Origin: Acidobacteriota bacterium
GTDB lineage: Bacteria > Acidobacteriota > Vicinamibacteria > Vicinamibacterales > UBA8438
Reading direction: 5' to 3'
Length of the DNA stretch: 60,197 nucleotides
NCBI GenBank assembly: GCA_021296515.1
Contig: JAGWAH010000018.1
Location: forward strand, 1-60,197
Shown piece after piece: positions 35,056-44,766 of this stretch. The notes under the pieces were generated by a model. It did no database searches. It was not told the origin of the DNA and saw only the letters and a program-made list of their open reading frames with translations. The position numbers and the translations under genes are program-made. Position 1 is the stretch's first letter. Each line of letters opens with the position of its first letter.

Positions 35056-36573
35056 CTACCAATTCCAGTCGTCGGTCGCCAACCTGGTCAGCGTGCGCAC
35101 CATGACGCCGGTGGCCCCGGCGGCGGCGTCCTCCCGGGGCTTCTCGATCCAGGCGGTACCGGCGATGTCTATGTGGGCCCAGGGCAGCCCGCCGGTGAAC
35201 GCGTCGAGAAACGCCGCCGCGGTGCAGGCCCCGCCCTCGCGCCCGCCGATGTTCTTCAGGTCCGCCAGCTCCGATCGCAATTGCTCCCGGTATTCCTCAT
35301 AGAGGGGCAGTGGCCACACCCGCTCGCCGGCCCGGGCGCCGGCTGCCCGCAGCGCGTCGCTCCATGCCGACGGGCGGGCGAAGAGCCCGCTGGCGGCTCC
35401 GCCCAGCGCAATCACGCAGGCCCCGGTCAGCGTCGCCACGTCGACAAGATGGGTGGCCCCGCATTCCCGCGCGTACCAGAGTGCATCGCCGAGGATCAAG
35501 CGGCCCTCGGCGTCCGTGTTCAGCACCTCGACCGTGGTGCCGCCGGCGCCGGTCAGAATGTCGCCCGGCCGCGTGGCGCGGCCGCCGGGCATGTTCTCGG
35601 CCATCGGGACGATGCCCAGAACGCGGCGGGGAACCCCCAGCGCCCCGATCGCGCGCATCGCGCCGACGACCGCGGCGCCGCCCGCCATGTCGCTCTTCAT
35701 CCACTCCATGCCGGCCGCCGGCTTGATCGAGATCCCGCCCGTGTCGAAGGTCACGCCCTTGCCGACCAGCGCCAGCACCGGCTCGGCGGGTGCGTCTGAC
35801 GGCTCGTGACGCATGATCAGCAGACGCGGCGGCGCCGCGCTGCCCTGGCCGACACCCAGGAGCAACCCCATGCCGAGTTTACGGATGGCGGTCTCGTCCA
35901 GAACCTGGGTGGCCACTCCTGTTTCGGCGACAGCTTCCACTGCCCGTTCTGCGAACACGGCCGGAGGCAGCAGGTTGGACGGCTGGTTCGCGAGCTCGCG
36001 GGCCAGGTTGGTCGCCGCACCGATGGTGACGCCCCGGGCGACGGCCTCCGTCGTACCGGTGACGCCCTTCCCGTCCGGCCAGACGACGTCGCACGCCGGG
36101 GCCGGGCCGTCCGCTTCCGGCTCGCTCTTGTAGCGGGTGTCGGCGAACCCGCCGCTGACGACGCCCTCCCCTACCGCCTGAGCCAACTCCGCCGGTTCCC
36201 CGTCGCTCCGGCAGACGAAGGCGAATCGTTGGACACGGCGGGCGCGCGCCACCCGGCTGGCCACCGCCGCCGCTTCGCGCAGGCGGGCCGCCGGTCCTTC
36301 CGGCCCGGGCGGTGCACCGACCAGGAGCAATCGCGACGCGCGCCACCCGGCGCCGGTCAGCGCAGTCTCGAACGTCTCGCGGCGTTTTCCCCGGAACGCA
36401 CCCGAAGACCGGGCCTGTGCGAGCACACCGCCGGTGGCGGCGTCGAGACCGGGAAGATCGTCCAGCGTGTCGGCTGCGGCATCGCCCAGCACGGGAACGG
36501 CGAGCAGCGTCGCGTCGGCTGCCGCCGCCGGGGCGCCGCTCGCGCCGGCGGTGGCGGAAGTCGTTGTCGGCAT
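35056..36573 (-). CDS. pepA: Leucyl aminopeptidase (M17)
   Basis: 505 aa. Hexameric two-metal aminopeptidase for peptide turnover; some PepA also bind DNA. C-terminal catalytic domain shows KGVTFDTGGISIKPAAGMEWMKSDMAGGAAV (metal ligands Lys, Asp), NTDAEGRLILGDALWYA (the M17 signature) and DVATLTGACVIALG. N-terminal domain is the usual poorly conserved one. The ATG at 36573 is preceded by TATAAT only six bases away, so the message is probably leaderless; the open frame to 36642 is upstream of that promoter and not used. Confidence 0.95.
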   Translation of the reverse strand: MPTTTSATAGASGAPAAAADATLLAVPVLGDAAADTLDDLPGLDAATGGVLAQARSSGAFRGKRRETFETALTGAGWRASRLLLVGAPPGPEGPAARLREAAAVASRVARARRVQRFAFVCRSDGEPAELAQAVGEGVVSGGFADTRYKSEPEADGPAPACDVVWPDGKGVTGTTEAVARGVTIGAATNLARELANQPSNLLPPAVFAERAVEAVAETGVATQVLDETAIRKLGMGLLLGVGQGSAAPPRLLIMRHEPSDAPAEPVLALVGKGVTFDTGGISIKPAAGMEWMKSDMAGGAAVVGAMRAIGALGVPRRVLGIVPMAENMPGGRATRPGDILTGAGGTTVEVLNTDAEGRLILGDALWYARECGATHLVDVATLTGACVIALGGAASGLFARPSAWSDALRAAGARAGERVWPLPLYEEYREQLRSELADLKNIGGREGGACTAAAFLDAFTGGLPWAHIDIAGTAWIEKPREDAAAGATGVMVRTLTRLATDDWNW

Positions 36574-36579
36574 CCCGCA

Positions 36580-36597
36580 ATTATATCGGGCTACAAT
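36580..36597. promoter_or_regulatory. Back-to-back -10 boxes for pepA and the PKD gene
   Basis: Minus strand: TATAAT (36580-36585), consensus, six bases before the pepA ATG. Plus strand: TACAAT (36592-36597), 29 bases before the ATG at 36627, which also has a GAGAGG box. The two promoters overlap within 18 bp, so polymerases would compete. -35 boxes are weak on both sides. Confidence 0.6.
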
Positions 36598-36626
36598 GAG
36601 GAGATTACTGTCTGAGAGGTCAGCCC

Positions 36627-37088
36627 ATGGCTCGTTCATCATCCCGGCGGCGCGGCGCGTTTCTCGGTTTCTCGGTCGGCGTGCTGGCGGTCATCCTCGC
36701 CGCCGGGCAGATGTCCGATGGATACGCTGCGTTCCAGCGGCGAGGTCCCGACGACGACCCCCGGCTCCGGCTGCGCGCTACGCCGCGCGTGGGGCTCGCT
36801 CCCGCGAGCATTCTCTTCGTCGGAACGCTCGACGGTGGTCCCGACGACAACGAGGAGCTCTACTGCACGACCATCGAGTGGGACTGGGGCGACGACACGT
36901 TGTCGGAGAGCACCCCGGATTGCGAGCCGTTCGAGCCGGGCCGGACCGAGATCCGCCGACGCTTCTCGGTCCGCCACACCTTCGACTACGCCGGTCGCTA
37001 CGAGGTGCGCCTCAATCTGAAGCGCCGGGACGACATCCTCATCTCGGCGCGCACGCGCATCGAGGTGCGCGGCAACCGGTTCCGCTAG
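36627..37088 (+). CDS. Secreted PKD-like domain protein
   Basis: 153 aa. A signal peptide or anchor (FLGFSVGVLAVILAAGQ) follows a basic start. The remainder fits one PKD/Ig-like domain: RLRATPRVGLAPASILFVGTLDGG (typical PKD opening), IEWDWGDDT, then a loop of about 20 residues with a possible disulfide (two Cys: YCTTIEWDW and PDCEPF), and FSVRHTFDYAGRYEVRLNL (the HTFxxxGxYxV strand). Likely a cell-surface or periplasmic binding module. Its TAG stop lies in the first CTAG of the tandem repeat that follows. Confidence 0.78.
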   Translation: MARSSSRRRGAFLGFSVGVLAVILAAGQMSDGYAAFQRRGPDDDPRLRLRATPRVGLAPASILFVGTLDGGPDDNEELYCTTIEWDWGDDTLSESTPDCEPFEPGRTEIRRRFSVRHTFDYAGRYEVRLNLKRRDDILISARTRIEVRGNRFR

Positions 37089-37262
37089 CCCGACACTCGT
37101 CACCGCCGGCGCCGATTGCCGCCCAACCGGGCCTGACTAGCGGTCTACGCCGTTTCTACGGCGCAGACTGCTAGCCCGACACTCGTCACCGCCGGCGCCG
37201 ATTGCCGCCCAACCGGGCCTGACTAGCAGTCTACGCCGTTTCTACGGCGCAGACTGCTAGCC
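37084..37262 (+). repeat. CTAG hairpin repeat, copy B (two 86-bp tandem units plus partial)
   Basis: Two units, 37084-37169 and 37170-37255, differ at one position in the hairpin (G at 37142 versus A at 37228); a third starts at 37256 and stops after 7 nt. Each unit carries the 29-nt core and a 38-nt hairpin (37137-37174 and 37223-37260) with arms CTAGCAGTCTACGCCGT / ACGGCGCAGACTGCTAG around TTCT. The array fills the whole gap between convergent genes: first CTAG holds the PKD gene stop, and the tyrA stop begins 2 bp after the array. It could act as a two-way terminator, though it lacks a T-tract. Confidence 0.9.
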
Positions 37263-37264
37263 GA

Positions 37265-38188
37265 TCACTCTCCCTGGGGCGCACGGCGGCGGGCCGCGAG
37301 TGCGGCCCTCCACCGGGAGGCCGAGTCGAAGATCCGGTCCACCGCCCCACCGTCGGCGAGATGGTCTCGAGCCGCCTGAAGCTCCCGGATCAGCGCGTCG
37401 AGCGCTGTACCAATCTCGTCCGCGTTCGTGGCGCAGATGTCCCGCCAGATGTCCGCCGGGCTCGACGCCAGCCGCGTGGTGTCCGCCAGACCCCGCCCGC
37501 TCAGCGCCAACCCGTCCTCGCCGATGGCATCTCCGACGACATGCATCAGCACGCTGGCGGTGAGTTGCGGCACGTGGCTGAGGAAGGCGAGCAGGCGGTC
37601 ATGGGCGTCGGGGGCCAGCACGTGAGGCGCCGCGCCGAAGCCGGTGACGAACCGGCGCAGCTTCTCGAGCGCTGCGCCATGGTGGTCGTCGGACGGGGTG
37701 AAGAGCCACGGCCGGTCCCGGAACAGGTCCGGACGCGCGTGGTCGATGCCGCCGCGCGGCGCGCCTCCGAGCGGATGTCCGCCGACGAAGGTCAGGCGGG
37801 AAGGCAGCGCGCGCGCCGCTGCGACCAGGTCGCGCTTGGTGCTGCCGACGTCGGTGACGATGGCCGCGCCCCGGACGTGCTCTTCGAGGTCGGCAAGCAG
37901 GGCCAGATTGGTGCGGACGGGAGCGGCCAGCACCACGAGATCGGCTTCCGCCATCACGACCGGATCGTCCGCAGCGACGTCGATGGCGTGGCGCAGCATC
38001 GCGCGCTCGAGCACCGGCTTGTCGTCGACGCCGATCACCAGTCCGGCCGGCCAGGTCTCCCGAATGGCGAGGGCCAGGGACCCGCCAATCAGGCCGAGGC
38101 CGACGATTGCCACCCGATCGAACACCGGCGGGACCGACGATGCCGTTCCCGGCTGTATGACCGGCAGGGTGCGAGGCGTGTCCGCCAT
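37265..38188 (-). CDS. tyrA: Prephenate dehydrogenase
   Basis: 307 aa from the ATG at 38188. Oxidative decarboxylation of prephenate to 4-hydroxyphenylpyruvate (Tyr branch). NAD-binding [17 protein letters not shown], then [48 protein letters not shown] (substrate region) and [17 protein letters not shown] in the helical dimer domain. No fused chorismate mutase or ACT domain; chorismate mutase is a separate gene two places upstream. Last gene of the aromatic supraoperon, 14 bp after the DAHP synthase gene. Confidence 0.94.
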   Translation of the reverse strand: MADTPRTLPVIQPGTASSVPPVFDRVAIVGLGLIGGSLALAIRETWPAGLVIGVDDKPVLERAMLRHAIDVAADDPVVMAEADLVVLAAPVRTNLALLADLEEHVRGAAIVTDVGSTKRDLVAAARALPSRLTFVGGHPLGGAPRGGIDHARPDLFRDRPWLFTPSDDHHGAALEKLRRFVTGFGAAPHVLAPDAHDRLLAFLSHVPQLTASVLMHVVGDAIGEDGLALSGRGLADTTRLASSPADIWRDICATNADEIGTALDALIRELQAARDHLADGGAVDRIFDSASRWRAALAARRRAPQGE

Positions 38189-38202
38189 GGCTGTTGCCCG
38201 GG

Positions 38203-39258
38203 TCAGACGTGCGACGCCGCCACGCGGCGGGCCACCGGCTCCACGCAGATGCTCCGGCCGATGGCCGGGGCGATGATGCGCAGCTCGGACATCAGGCGCT
38301 CGAACTGCTCCGGAAACATCGACTGCGCGCCGTCGCTCCGGGCGTGGTCCGGGTCGGGATGCACCTCGATCAGGAGTCCGTCGGCACCTGCCGCCACCGC
38401 CGCACGGGCCATCGGGGCCACCTTGTCGCGCAGTCCGGTTCCGTGGCTCGGGTCGACGATGACGGGCAGGTGGCTCAGCTTGTGAATCACCGGGATCGCC
38501 GAGATGTCCAGCGTATTCCGGGTGTAGGGCTCGAACGTGCGGATGCCCCGCTCGCAGAGGACCACGTTGCCGTTGCCGCCGGCCAGCACGTACTCCGACG
38601 AGAGCAGCCACTCCTCGATCGTCGCCGAGATGCCGCGCTTGAGCAGAATGGGCGTTTGCGACCGGCCGAGCTCCCGCAGGAGGCTGTAGTTCTGCATGTT
38701 GCGGGCGCCCACCTGCAGCATGTCGGCGTACCTGCCTACCAGCTCGATCTGGCCGACGTCCATCACCTCGGTCACCAGCTTCAGCCGATGCCGGTCGCAG
38801 GCGGCGCGCAGCATGCGCAGGCCCTCCTCGCCGAGGCCCTGGAAGCTGTAGGGCGAGCTGCGCGGCTTGAACGCCCCTCCGCGCAGCATCTTGGCGCCGG
38901 CCCCGGCTACCGTGGCGGCGGCGGCATCGACCTGCTCCTCCGTCTCGGCGGAGCAGGGCCCCGCCATGACGATCACCTCGTCGCCGCCGATCCGGAACCC
39001 TCCCAGCGAAACGAGGGTGGAAGTCGGCCTGAAGGTGCGGCTGGCCAGCTTGTAGGGCTCGGTGATGCGCAGCACCTGCTGCACGCCGTCCATGACCTCG
39101 ATCACGCCAGTGTCGAATTCCCGGTTCCCTCCGACCGCCCCGAGCACGGTCTTGAGCGCGCCGGTCGAGCGATGCACGTCGAAGTTCCGCTCGACGAGCG
39201 TGGCGATGACGTGCTGAATCTGGTCCTCCGACGCGCGTTCCTGCATGACGACCACCAT
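38203..39258 (-). CDS. aroF: 3-Deoxy-7-phosphoheptulonate synthase, type I-beta
   Basis: 351 aa. First step of the shikimate pathway (PEP + erythrose 4-phosphate). An N-terminal ferredoxin-like regulatory domain ([33 protein letters not shown], residues 1-70) precedes the KDOPS-like barrel: [69 protein letters not shown]. The N-terminal domain marks the Tyr/Phe- or prephenate-sensitive I-beta class. In an operon with chorismate mutase just upstream and tyrA just downstream; in some bacteria these act as a complex. Confidence 0.95.
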   Translation of the reverse strand: MVVVMQERASEDQIQHVIATLVERNFDVHRSTGALKTVLGAVGGNREFDTGVIEVMDGVQQVLRITEPYKLASRTFRPTSTLVSLGGFRIGGDEVIVMAGPCSAETEEQVDAAAATVAGAGAKMLRGGAFKPRSSPYSFQGLGEEGLRMLRAACDRHRLKLVTEVMDVGQIELVGRYADMLQVGARNMQNYSLLRELGRSQTPILLKRGISATIEEWLLSSEYVLAGGNGNVVLCERGIRTFEPYTRNTLDISAIPVIHKLSHLPVIVDPSHGTGLRDKVAPMARAAVAAGADGLLIEVHPDPDHARSDGAQSMFPEQFERLMSELRIIAPAIGRSICVEPVARRVAASHV

Positions 39259-39295
39259 CGCACTCTACTCCCTGCGCCCGGCGTCTGCCGCCGGG

Positions 39296-39631
39296 CTACC
39301 CGTTCCCGGGCTCTCCTGCATCCCGCAGCCGTTCCAGACGGCGCGACTCGTCGATGATCCGCTCGAACAGGCGGATTATCGCGACGTCCGCCAGGGGACC
39401 CGCGTTGACCCGCCGCACGTGATCGAGCACGGTCCGTTCCCGACCAGGCTGGTAGACTTCCATTCCCACCTGCTCCTTGAGCCGCCCGATCTCGTTCGCG
39501 CAGGTTGCGCGGGCGTTCAGGAGACGCACGATTTCCTCGTCCAATCGATCGATCCGGCGCCTGTACGCATCGAGCCGCTCCGCGATGTTCTCGGGCGCCG
39601 GAGGATCGCCCTGGGACCTGCCTTCCGGCAT
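39296..39631 (-). CDS. aroQ: Chorismate mutase, AroQ type
   Basis: 111 aa, all-helical CM_2 domain: IAERLDAYRRRIDRLDEEIVRLLNARATCANEIGRLKEQVGMEVYQPGRERTVLDHVRR, with the Arg, Lys, Glu and Gln positions of the AroQ active site visible. Converts chorismate to prephenate. The ATG at 39631 comes 1 bp after the trpA stop; the first ~15 residues are outside the domain. Its place between the trp genes and the aroF-tyrA pair sends the operon's chorismate both to Trp and to Tyr/Phe. Confidence 0.93.
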   Translation of the reverse strand: MPEGRSQGDPPAPENIAERLDAYRRRIDRLDEEIVRLLNARATCANEIGRLKEQVGMEVYQPGRERTVLDHVRRVNAGPLADVAIIRLFERIIDESRRLERLRDAGEPGNG

Positions 39632-39632
39632 C

Positions 39633-40466
39633 TCATTGCTCTCCCGCGCCCACGGACGCGGCGCGGCCCTCGGGAGTGTCGACGTCGCCGCGCAGCCACC
39701 GCACGTACCGTTCCACGTCACCCAACACGCTGCTCGGCGCGGCCCGGGCGATGACGTCGATCAATGCGCTGCCAACGACCGCCGCGTCGGCCCAGCGTCC
39801 CACTTCAGCCACGTGTTCCGGGCGCGAGATGCCGAAGCCGAGCGCGACCGGCAGATCGGTAGCCCGCCGAATGCGGCCGACCAGTGTCTCGGCGCCGTCG
39901 GCGATCGCGCTGCGGGCGCCGGTCACCCCCAACCGCGATATGCCGTAGAGGAACCCGCGCCCCAGCTCCGCCGCCCGGCGGATGCGCGCGTCGGTCGTGG
40001 TGGGGCTGAGCAGGAAGATCGGGTCGATTCCGGCGCCCAGCGTCGCGTCGCGAAACCGGTCGGCCTCCTCGATCGGCAGATCGAGTGCGAGCACGCCGTC
40101 GACGCCGGCCGCGGCGGCCCGCTCGACGAACTCGGTCGTGCCCATGCGCACGACCGGGTTGGCATAGGTGAACAGCACGATGCCGGCCGAGATGTCCGGC
40201 CGCACCTCGGCCACGAGGTCCAGCACGCGGGCGAGCGTGGCGCCGGCGCGCAGGGCCCGTTCCGAGGCCCGCTGAATCACCGGTCCGTCGGCGAGCGGGT
40301 CGGAGAACGGCACGCCGACTTCCAGGACGTCGACGCCGGCCCGGTCCAGCACCTGCAGGATCTCGGCGGAACGCTCCAGATCCGGATCGCCGGCCGTCGT
40401 GAACGTCACGAGGCCGTGCCGGCCGCGGCGCCGCAAGGTCTCGAACGTACGCTCCAGACGCGACAT
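39633..40466 (-). CDS. trpA: Tryptophan synthase alpha chain
   Basis: 277 aa. Cleaves indole-3-glycerol phosphate to indole and glyceraldehyde 3-phosphate. Catalytic Glu49 and Asp60 in LEVGVPFSDPLADGP; also FTTAGDPDLE, DLPIEEADRF, FLLSPTTTDARI and the phosphate loop GFGISRPEHV. ATG 40466 has a GGAAGAG box. trpB ends 7 bp upstream. The C-terminal ~30 residues (RWLRGDVDTPEGRAASV) exceed the usual end slightly. Confidence 0.96.
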   Translation of the reverse strand: MSRLERTFETLRRRGRHGLVTFTTAGDPDLERSAEILQVLDRAGVDVLEVGVPFSDPLADGPVIQRASERALRAGATLARVLDLVAEVRPDISAGIVLFTYANPVVRMGTTEFVERAAAAGVDGVLALDLPIEEADRFRDATLGAGIDPIFLLSPTTTDARIRRAAELGRGFLYGISRLGVTGARSAIADGAETLVGRIRRATDLPVALGFGISRPEHVAEVGRWADAAVVGSALIDVIARAAPSSVLGDVERYVRWLRGDVDTPEGRAASVGAGEQ

Positions 40467-40473
40467 GCTCTTC

Positions 40474-41706
40474 CTATCCCTCCGCCGGCTCGCGTTCCCT
40501 GATCGCGTCCACATCCTTGTCGCCCCGCCCCGAGAGGTTCACCGCGATGATGTGTTCGCTGCCCAGTTCCGGCGCGAGACGGCATGCGTGCGACACCGCG
40601 TGGGCCGACTCGAGCGCCGGCAGAATCCCTTCGGTGCGGGCGAGCAGCCGGAACGCGCCGAGCGCTTCCTCATCGGACGCCGAGGCGTACTCCGCACGGC
40701 CGAGATCGCGGAGCCACGCGTGCTCGGGCCCCACGGCGGCGTAGTCGAGCCCGGCCGACACCGAGTGCGTGGGCTCGATGTTGCCGTCGAGGTCCTGCAG
40801 GAGATAGCTGCGCGTGCCTTGCAGCACGCCGGCCACCCCGGTGGCGAATCGCGCCGCGTGACGCCCCGCCACCAGCGCCTCGCCACCAGCCTCGACGCCG
40901 ACCAGCCGCACGTCGCCGTCCTCGACGAAGCCGTCGAAAATGCCCAGGGCGTTGCTGCCCCCCCCGACGCAGGCGACCACGACGTCCGGGGCCCGACCGG
41001 CCAGCTCGCCCATCTGCGTACGCGCCTCGCGGCCGATCACCGACTGGAACTCGCGCACCATCAGCGGATACGGGTGCGGGCCCAGCACCGAGCCGAGCAG
41101 GTAGTAGGTGTCCCCGACGTTCGTCACCCAGTCCCGCATCGCCTCGTTGATGGCGTCCTTCAAGGTCCGGCTCCCGGAGTCGACCTGCGAGACGGTCGCC
41201 CCGAGCAGACGCATCCGATAGACGTTGAGCGCCTGCCGCCGCATGTCGTCGGCGCCCATGTAGACCTCGCACGCGAGCCCGAGCAGCGCGCAGGCGGTGG
41301 CCGTGGCCACGCCGTGCTGTCCGGCGCCGGTCTCCGCCACGACCCGCCGCTTGCCCATCCTGACCGCGAGCAACGCCTGGCCGAGCGCGTTGTTGATCTT
41401 GTGGGCGCCGGTATGGGCCAAATCCTCCCGCTTCAGAAAGATCCGCGCCACGCCGCCCGATCCCGCGCCGGCTTCCAGCGCGGCCCGGAGGCGGGTCGCC
41501 TCGTAGACCGGCGTGGGCCGGCCGACGTAGTGCCGCAGCAGCGCTTCGAGATCGGCGGAGAACGCCGGGTCCCGGCGGGCCTCGCGATAGGCCTCCTCCA
41601 ACTCCTCCACCGGTGCGACCAGCGTTTCGGGAACGAACCGGCCTCCGTACTCCCCGAAGTACCCGCGCGAGTCCGGATCGCGCCGCCCGAAGCTCGGAGC
41701 CGTCAT
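40474..41706 (-). CDS. trpB: Tryptophan synthase beta chain
   Basis: 410 aa. PLP enzyme joining indole and serine. Seen: [22 protein letters not shown] (start of TrpB1), PLP lysine Lys103 in [60 protein letters not shown], and [17 protein letters not shown]. This is the canonical TrpB1, partner of TrpA, not the indole-salvage TrpB2. ATG overlaps the trpF stop as ATGA. Confidence 0.97.
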   Translation of the reverse strand: MTAPSFGRRDPDSRGYFGEYGGRFVPETLVAPVEELEEAYREARRDPAFSADLEALLRHYVGRPTPVYEATRLRAALEAGAGSGGVARIFLKREDLAHTGAHKINNALGQALLAVRMGKRRVVAETGAGQHGVATATACALLGLACEVYMGADDMRRQALNVYRMRLLGATVSQVDSGSRTLKDAINEAMRDWVTNVGDTYYLLGSVLGPHPYPLMVREFQSVIGREARTQMGELAGRAPDVVVACVGGGSNALGIFDGFVEDGDVRLVGVEAGGEALVAGRHAARFATGVAGVLQGTRSYLLQDLDGNIEPTHSVSAGLDYAAVGPEHAWLRDLGRAEYASASDEEALGAFRLLARTEGILPALESAHAVSHACRLAPELGSEHIIAVNLSGRGDKDVDAIREREPAEG

Positions 41707-42323
41707 GCGCGTGCCACCTCCTCGAAGAACTCGCGCAGCCGGCCGGCGTCCTTGCGGCCCGGCTGCTCCTCGACACCACTCGATACGTCGATCCCGTACG
41801 GCCGGACGGTTTCCAGCGCGGCGCCCACGTTCTCCGGGGCGAGGCCGCCGGCCAGGAAGATCCGGCGGCGGGCGGCCACGCCGGCCGCCACGCGCCAGTC
41901 CACGGTTCGTCCGGTCCCTCCCCTGCGTACCGGATCGCGGGCGTCGAGCAGCACTGTGATGTGGCCGGGCACCCGGCCGGCGGCGTCGTGGGTCGTCTCC
42001 CCCTCCACCGCCACCGCCTTCAGCACGCGATACGGCAACCCGTCGCACAGCGTGGCCGGCTCGTCTCCGTGAAGCTGAACCGCGGCCAGGCCCACGAGCT
42101 CGGCGATACGCCGCACGTCGCTCACCGCGGGATCGACGAAGACCCCGACGGGCGCGACGTCGGCCGGCAGCTCGCGGGCCAATGCCGCCGCCGTCTCGGG
42201 CTCGACGTAGCGCGGGCTCCGCGGCCAAAAGACGAAGCCGATGGCCGACGCTCCGAGATCGGCCGCGAGCAGGGCATCGTCCCGTCGCGTGATGCCGCAC
42301 ACCTTCACTTTCGCACGAGCCAT
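41703..42323 (-). CDS. trpF: Phosphoribosylanthranilate isomerase
   Basis: 206 aa, TIM barrel. [36 protein letters not shown] carries the catalytic Cys; [54 protein letters not shown] and [21 protein letters not shown] with the catalytic Asp. Its start (ATG 42323) lies inside the end of trpC (19-bp overlap) and its stop overlaps trpB. Confidence 0.96.
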   Translation of the reverse strand: MARAKVKVCGITRRDDALLAADLGASAIGFVFWPRSPRYVEPETAAALARELPADVAPVGVFVDPAVSDVRRIAELVGLAAVQLHGDEPATLCDGLPYRVLKAVAVEGETTHDAAGRVPGHITVLLDARDPVRRGGTGRTVDWRVAAGVAARRRIFLAGGLAPENVGAALETVRPYGIDVSSGVEEQPGRKDAGRLREFFEEVARA

Positions 42324-43186
42324 GGTTCTCGATCTCGGGCAGTGACGCGGCCGCGGGCACCCCGCGGCGCCGGCTCGACCGCAGCGAGCATCCGCGCGAG
42401 GGCGTCGCCGGGGTCGGACCGGCTCATGAGCGACTCGCCCATCAGGAACGCGTCGTACCCCGCGTCGCGCAGCGCCTCCAGGTCGGCCGCACTGCGCAGC
42501 CCGCTCTCCGCGACCGCGACGACCCCTTCGGGAATCGCTTCGATCAGGGTCCGCGACGCTTCGAGGTCGACGGCGAGCGTCCGCAGGTTGCGGTTGTTGA
42601 CGCCGACCACCGCCGCTCCCGCGCCCAGCACCCTGTCGAGCTCCCGCCGATTGTGGACCTCGGCCAGCACGGCAAGCTCCAGATCGGCGGCCTCGGCCGC
42701 AAGTCTGCGGAGCGTCCGGTCGTCGAGCGCAGCCGCGATCAGGAGCGCCGCGTCGGCCCCGGCCGCCCGCCCCTCGATCAACTGGTACTCGGAGACGATG
42801 AAGTCCTTCTGCAGCAACGGCGCGTCCACCCGCTCGCGCACCGCGCGGAGATGATCGCGCGCGCCGTCGAAAAAGGCGGGCTCGGTCAGAACGGAAATCG
42901 CCGCGGCGCCGGCCGCCGCGTAACCGGCCGCGATCTGCGTGGGTTCGTAGTCGGCACGGATCACGCCGCGCGAGGGCGAGCGGCGCTTGCACTCCGCGAT
43001 CACGCTGCAGCGATCCGGGTCGGCAAGCGCGGCGGCGAAGCGATCCCCGCGAGGTCGCCGGCGCGCCGCGGCGCGCTCGACTTCGTGCAGCGGGCAGCGC
43101 GCCCGCCGCTCCTCCACCGCGCGGCGTGTGGCCTCGACTATGGTCTCCAGGAGGTCGGCCGGCGTGGTCTGCACGGCGGCGGTCAT
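42305..43186 (-). CDS. trpC: Indole-3-glycerol phosphate synthase
   Basis: 293 aa. [49 protein letters not shown], then [42 protein letters not shown] and [16 protein letters not shown]. All catalytic Lys and Glu regions are present. About 30 residues longer than usual at the C-terminus ([21 protein letters not shown]), in the part that overlaps trpF, so the tail may simply be read-through of the overlap. ATG overlaps the trpD stop (ATGA). Confidence 0.96.
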   Translation of the reverse strand: MTAAVQTTPADLLETIVEATRRAVEERRARCPLHEVERAAARRRPRGDRFAAALADPDRCSVIAECKRRSPSRGVIRADYEPTQIAAGYAAAGAAAISVLTEPAFFDGARDHLRAVRERVDAPLLQKDFIVSEYQLIEGRAAGADAALLIAAALDDRTLRRLAAEAADLELAVLAEVHNRRELDRVLGAGAAVVGVNNRNLRTLAVDLEASRTLIEAIPEGVVAVAESGLRSAADLEALRDAGYDAFLMGESLMSRSDPGDALARMLAAVEPAPRGARGRVTARDREPWLVRK

Positions 43187-44205
43187 CCTCCCGCCTCCGC
43201 GGACTGCGAGCTCTGCGCCAGGCGCTCCATCTTCGCCGCCGCGCGGCCGCTCCGCAGTGCGTCGAGTCCCATCTGCACGCCATCCTTCAGCGAGTCGACG
43301 CGGCCGGCCACCAGCAACCCTGCCGCGGCGTTGGCGAGCACGAAATCGCGCGGCGGGCCCGCCGCGCCGCCCAGCACCGAGCGTGCGATCCGGACGCTGT
43401 CGTCAAGCCCGTCGACGCGCAGCCGGTCCAGCGTCGTCGGCGTCAGACCGAGGTCGGACGGGTGCACATGCAGCGTCGAGACCGTGCCGTCGCGTACCTC
43501 GCAGACCTTCGTGTGCCCCACCACCGAGACTTCGTCCAGCCCCTCCGCACCGTGCACCACCCAGGCGCGCTCGGAGCCCAGGTCGGCCAGCGCGCGCGCG
43601 ACCAGCTCGGCAAGCTCCGGCCGCGGCACCCCGACCACCTGGCGGCGTGCGCCGGCGGGATTGGTGAGCGGGCCGAGCAGGTTGAACGCCGTCCGGATGC
43701 CGAGCTCCCGTCGGACCGGGCCGGCGTGCCGCATGGCCGGATGAAACGTGGGCGCGAAGAAGAACGCGATGCCGGCCTCGTCGAGACAGCGCTCGACCAC
43801 CGCGGGCGGCGCAGTCAGGTTCACCCCGAGCGCCTCGAACAGGTCGGCGCTTCCGCAGCGGCTCGACACCGAACGGTTGCCGTGCTTGGCCACCTCGACG
43901 CCGCAGGCGGCGAGCACGACGGCGGAGAGCGACGAGACGTTGAACGTATGCGACCGGTCGCCGCCGGTGCCGCAGGTGTCGAAGCTCGACTCGCGGGGCC
44001 GCGACAGGGCCACCGCATGCGCCCGCATGGTGCGGGCGAGTCCGACGATCTCCCGCGGGCGCTCCCCCTTCATGGCCAGGGCGACGAGGAAGCCGGCGAT
44101 CTGCGCGGGCGTGGCGGCGCCTTGCATCACCTGGTCCATCGCGTCCGCGGCCTGCGCCTCGGTCATATCCTCGCGCCGGAGCAGCGTATCGAGTGTCTCG
44201 CGCAT
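43183..44205 (-). CDS. trpD: Anthranilate phosphoribosyltransferase
   Basis: 340 aa. N-terminal helices ([43 protein letters not shown]), then [53 protein letters not shown] (PRPP loop and KHGNRS), [37 protein letters not shown]. All standard. The ATG at 44205 is 5 bp after the trpG stop. The frame stays open upstream only because the frameshifted half of trpG is in the same frame. Confidence 0.96.
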   Translation of the reverse strand: MRETLDTLLRREDMTEAQAADAMDQVMQGAATPAQIAGFLVALAMKGERPREIVGLARTMRAHAVALSRPRESSFDTCGTGGDRSHTFNVSSLSAVVLAACGVEVAKHGNRSVSSRCGSADLFEALGVNLTAPPAVVERCLDEAGIAFFFAPTFHPAMRHAGPVRRELGIRTAFNLLGPLTNPAGARRQVVGVPRPELAELVARALADLGSERAWVVHGAEGLDEVSVVGHTKVCEVRDGTVSTLHVHPSDLGLTPTTLDRLRVDGLDDSVRIARSVLGGAAGPPRDFVLANAAAGLLVAGRVDSLKDGVQMGLDALRSGRAAAKMERLAQSSQSAEAGG

Positions 44206-44210
44206 GACTC

Positions 44211-44765
<555 letters not shown>

Positions 44766-44766
<1 letters not shown>

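Noticed and set aside
37084-37262. CRISPR array
   Set aside because: The tandem units are 86 bp and nearly identical throughout, with no unique spacers and no cas genes in the window.
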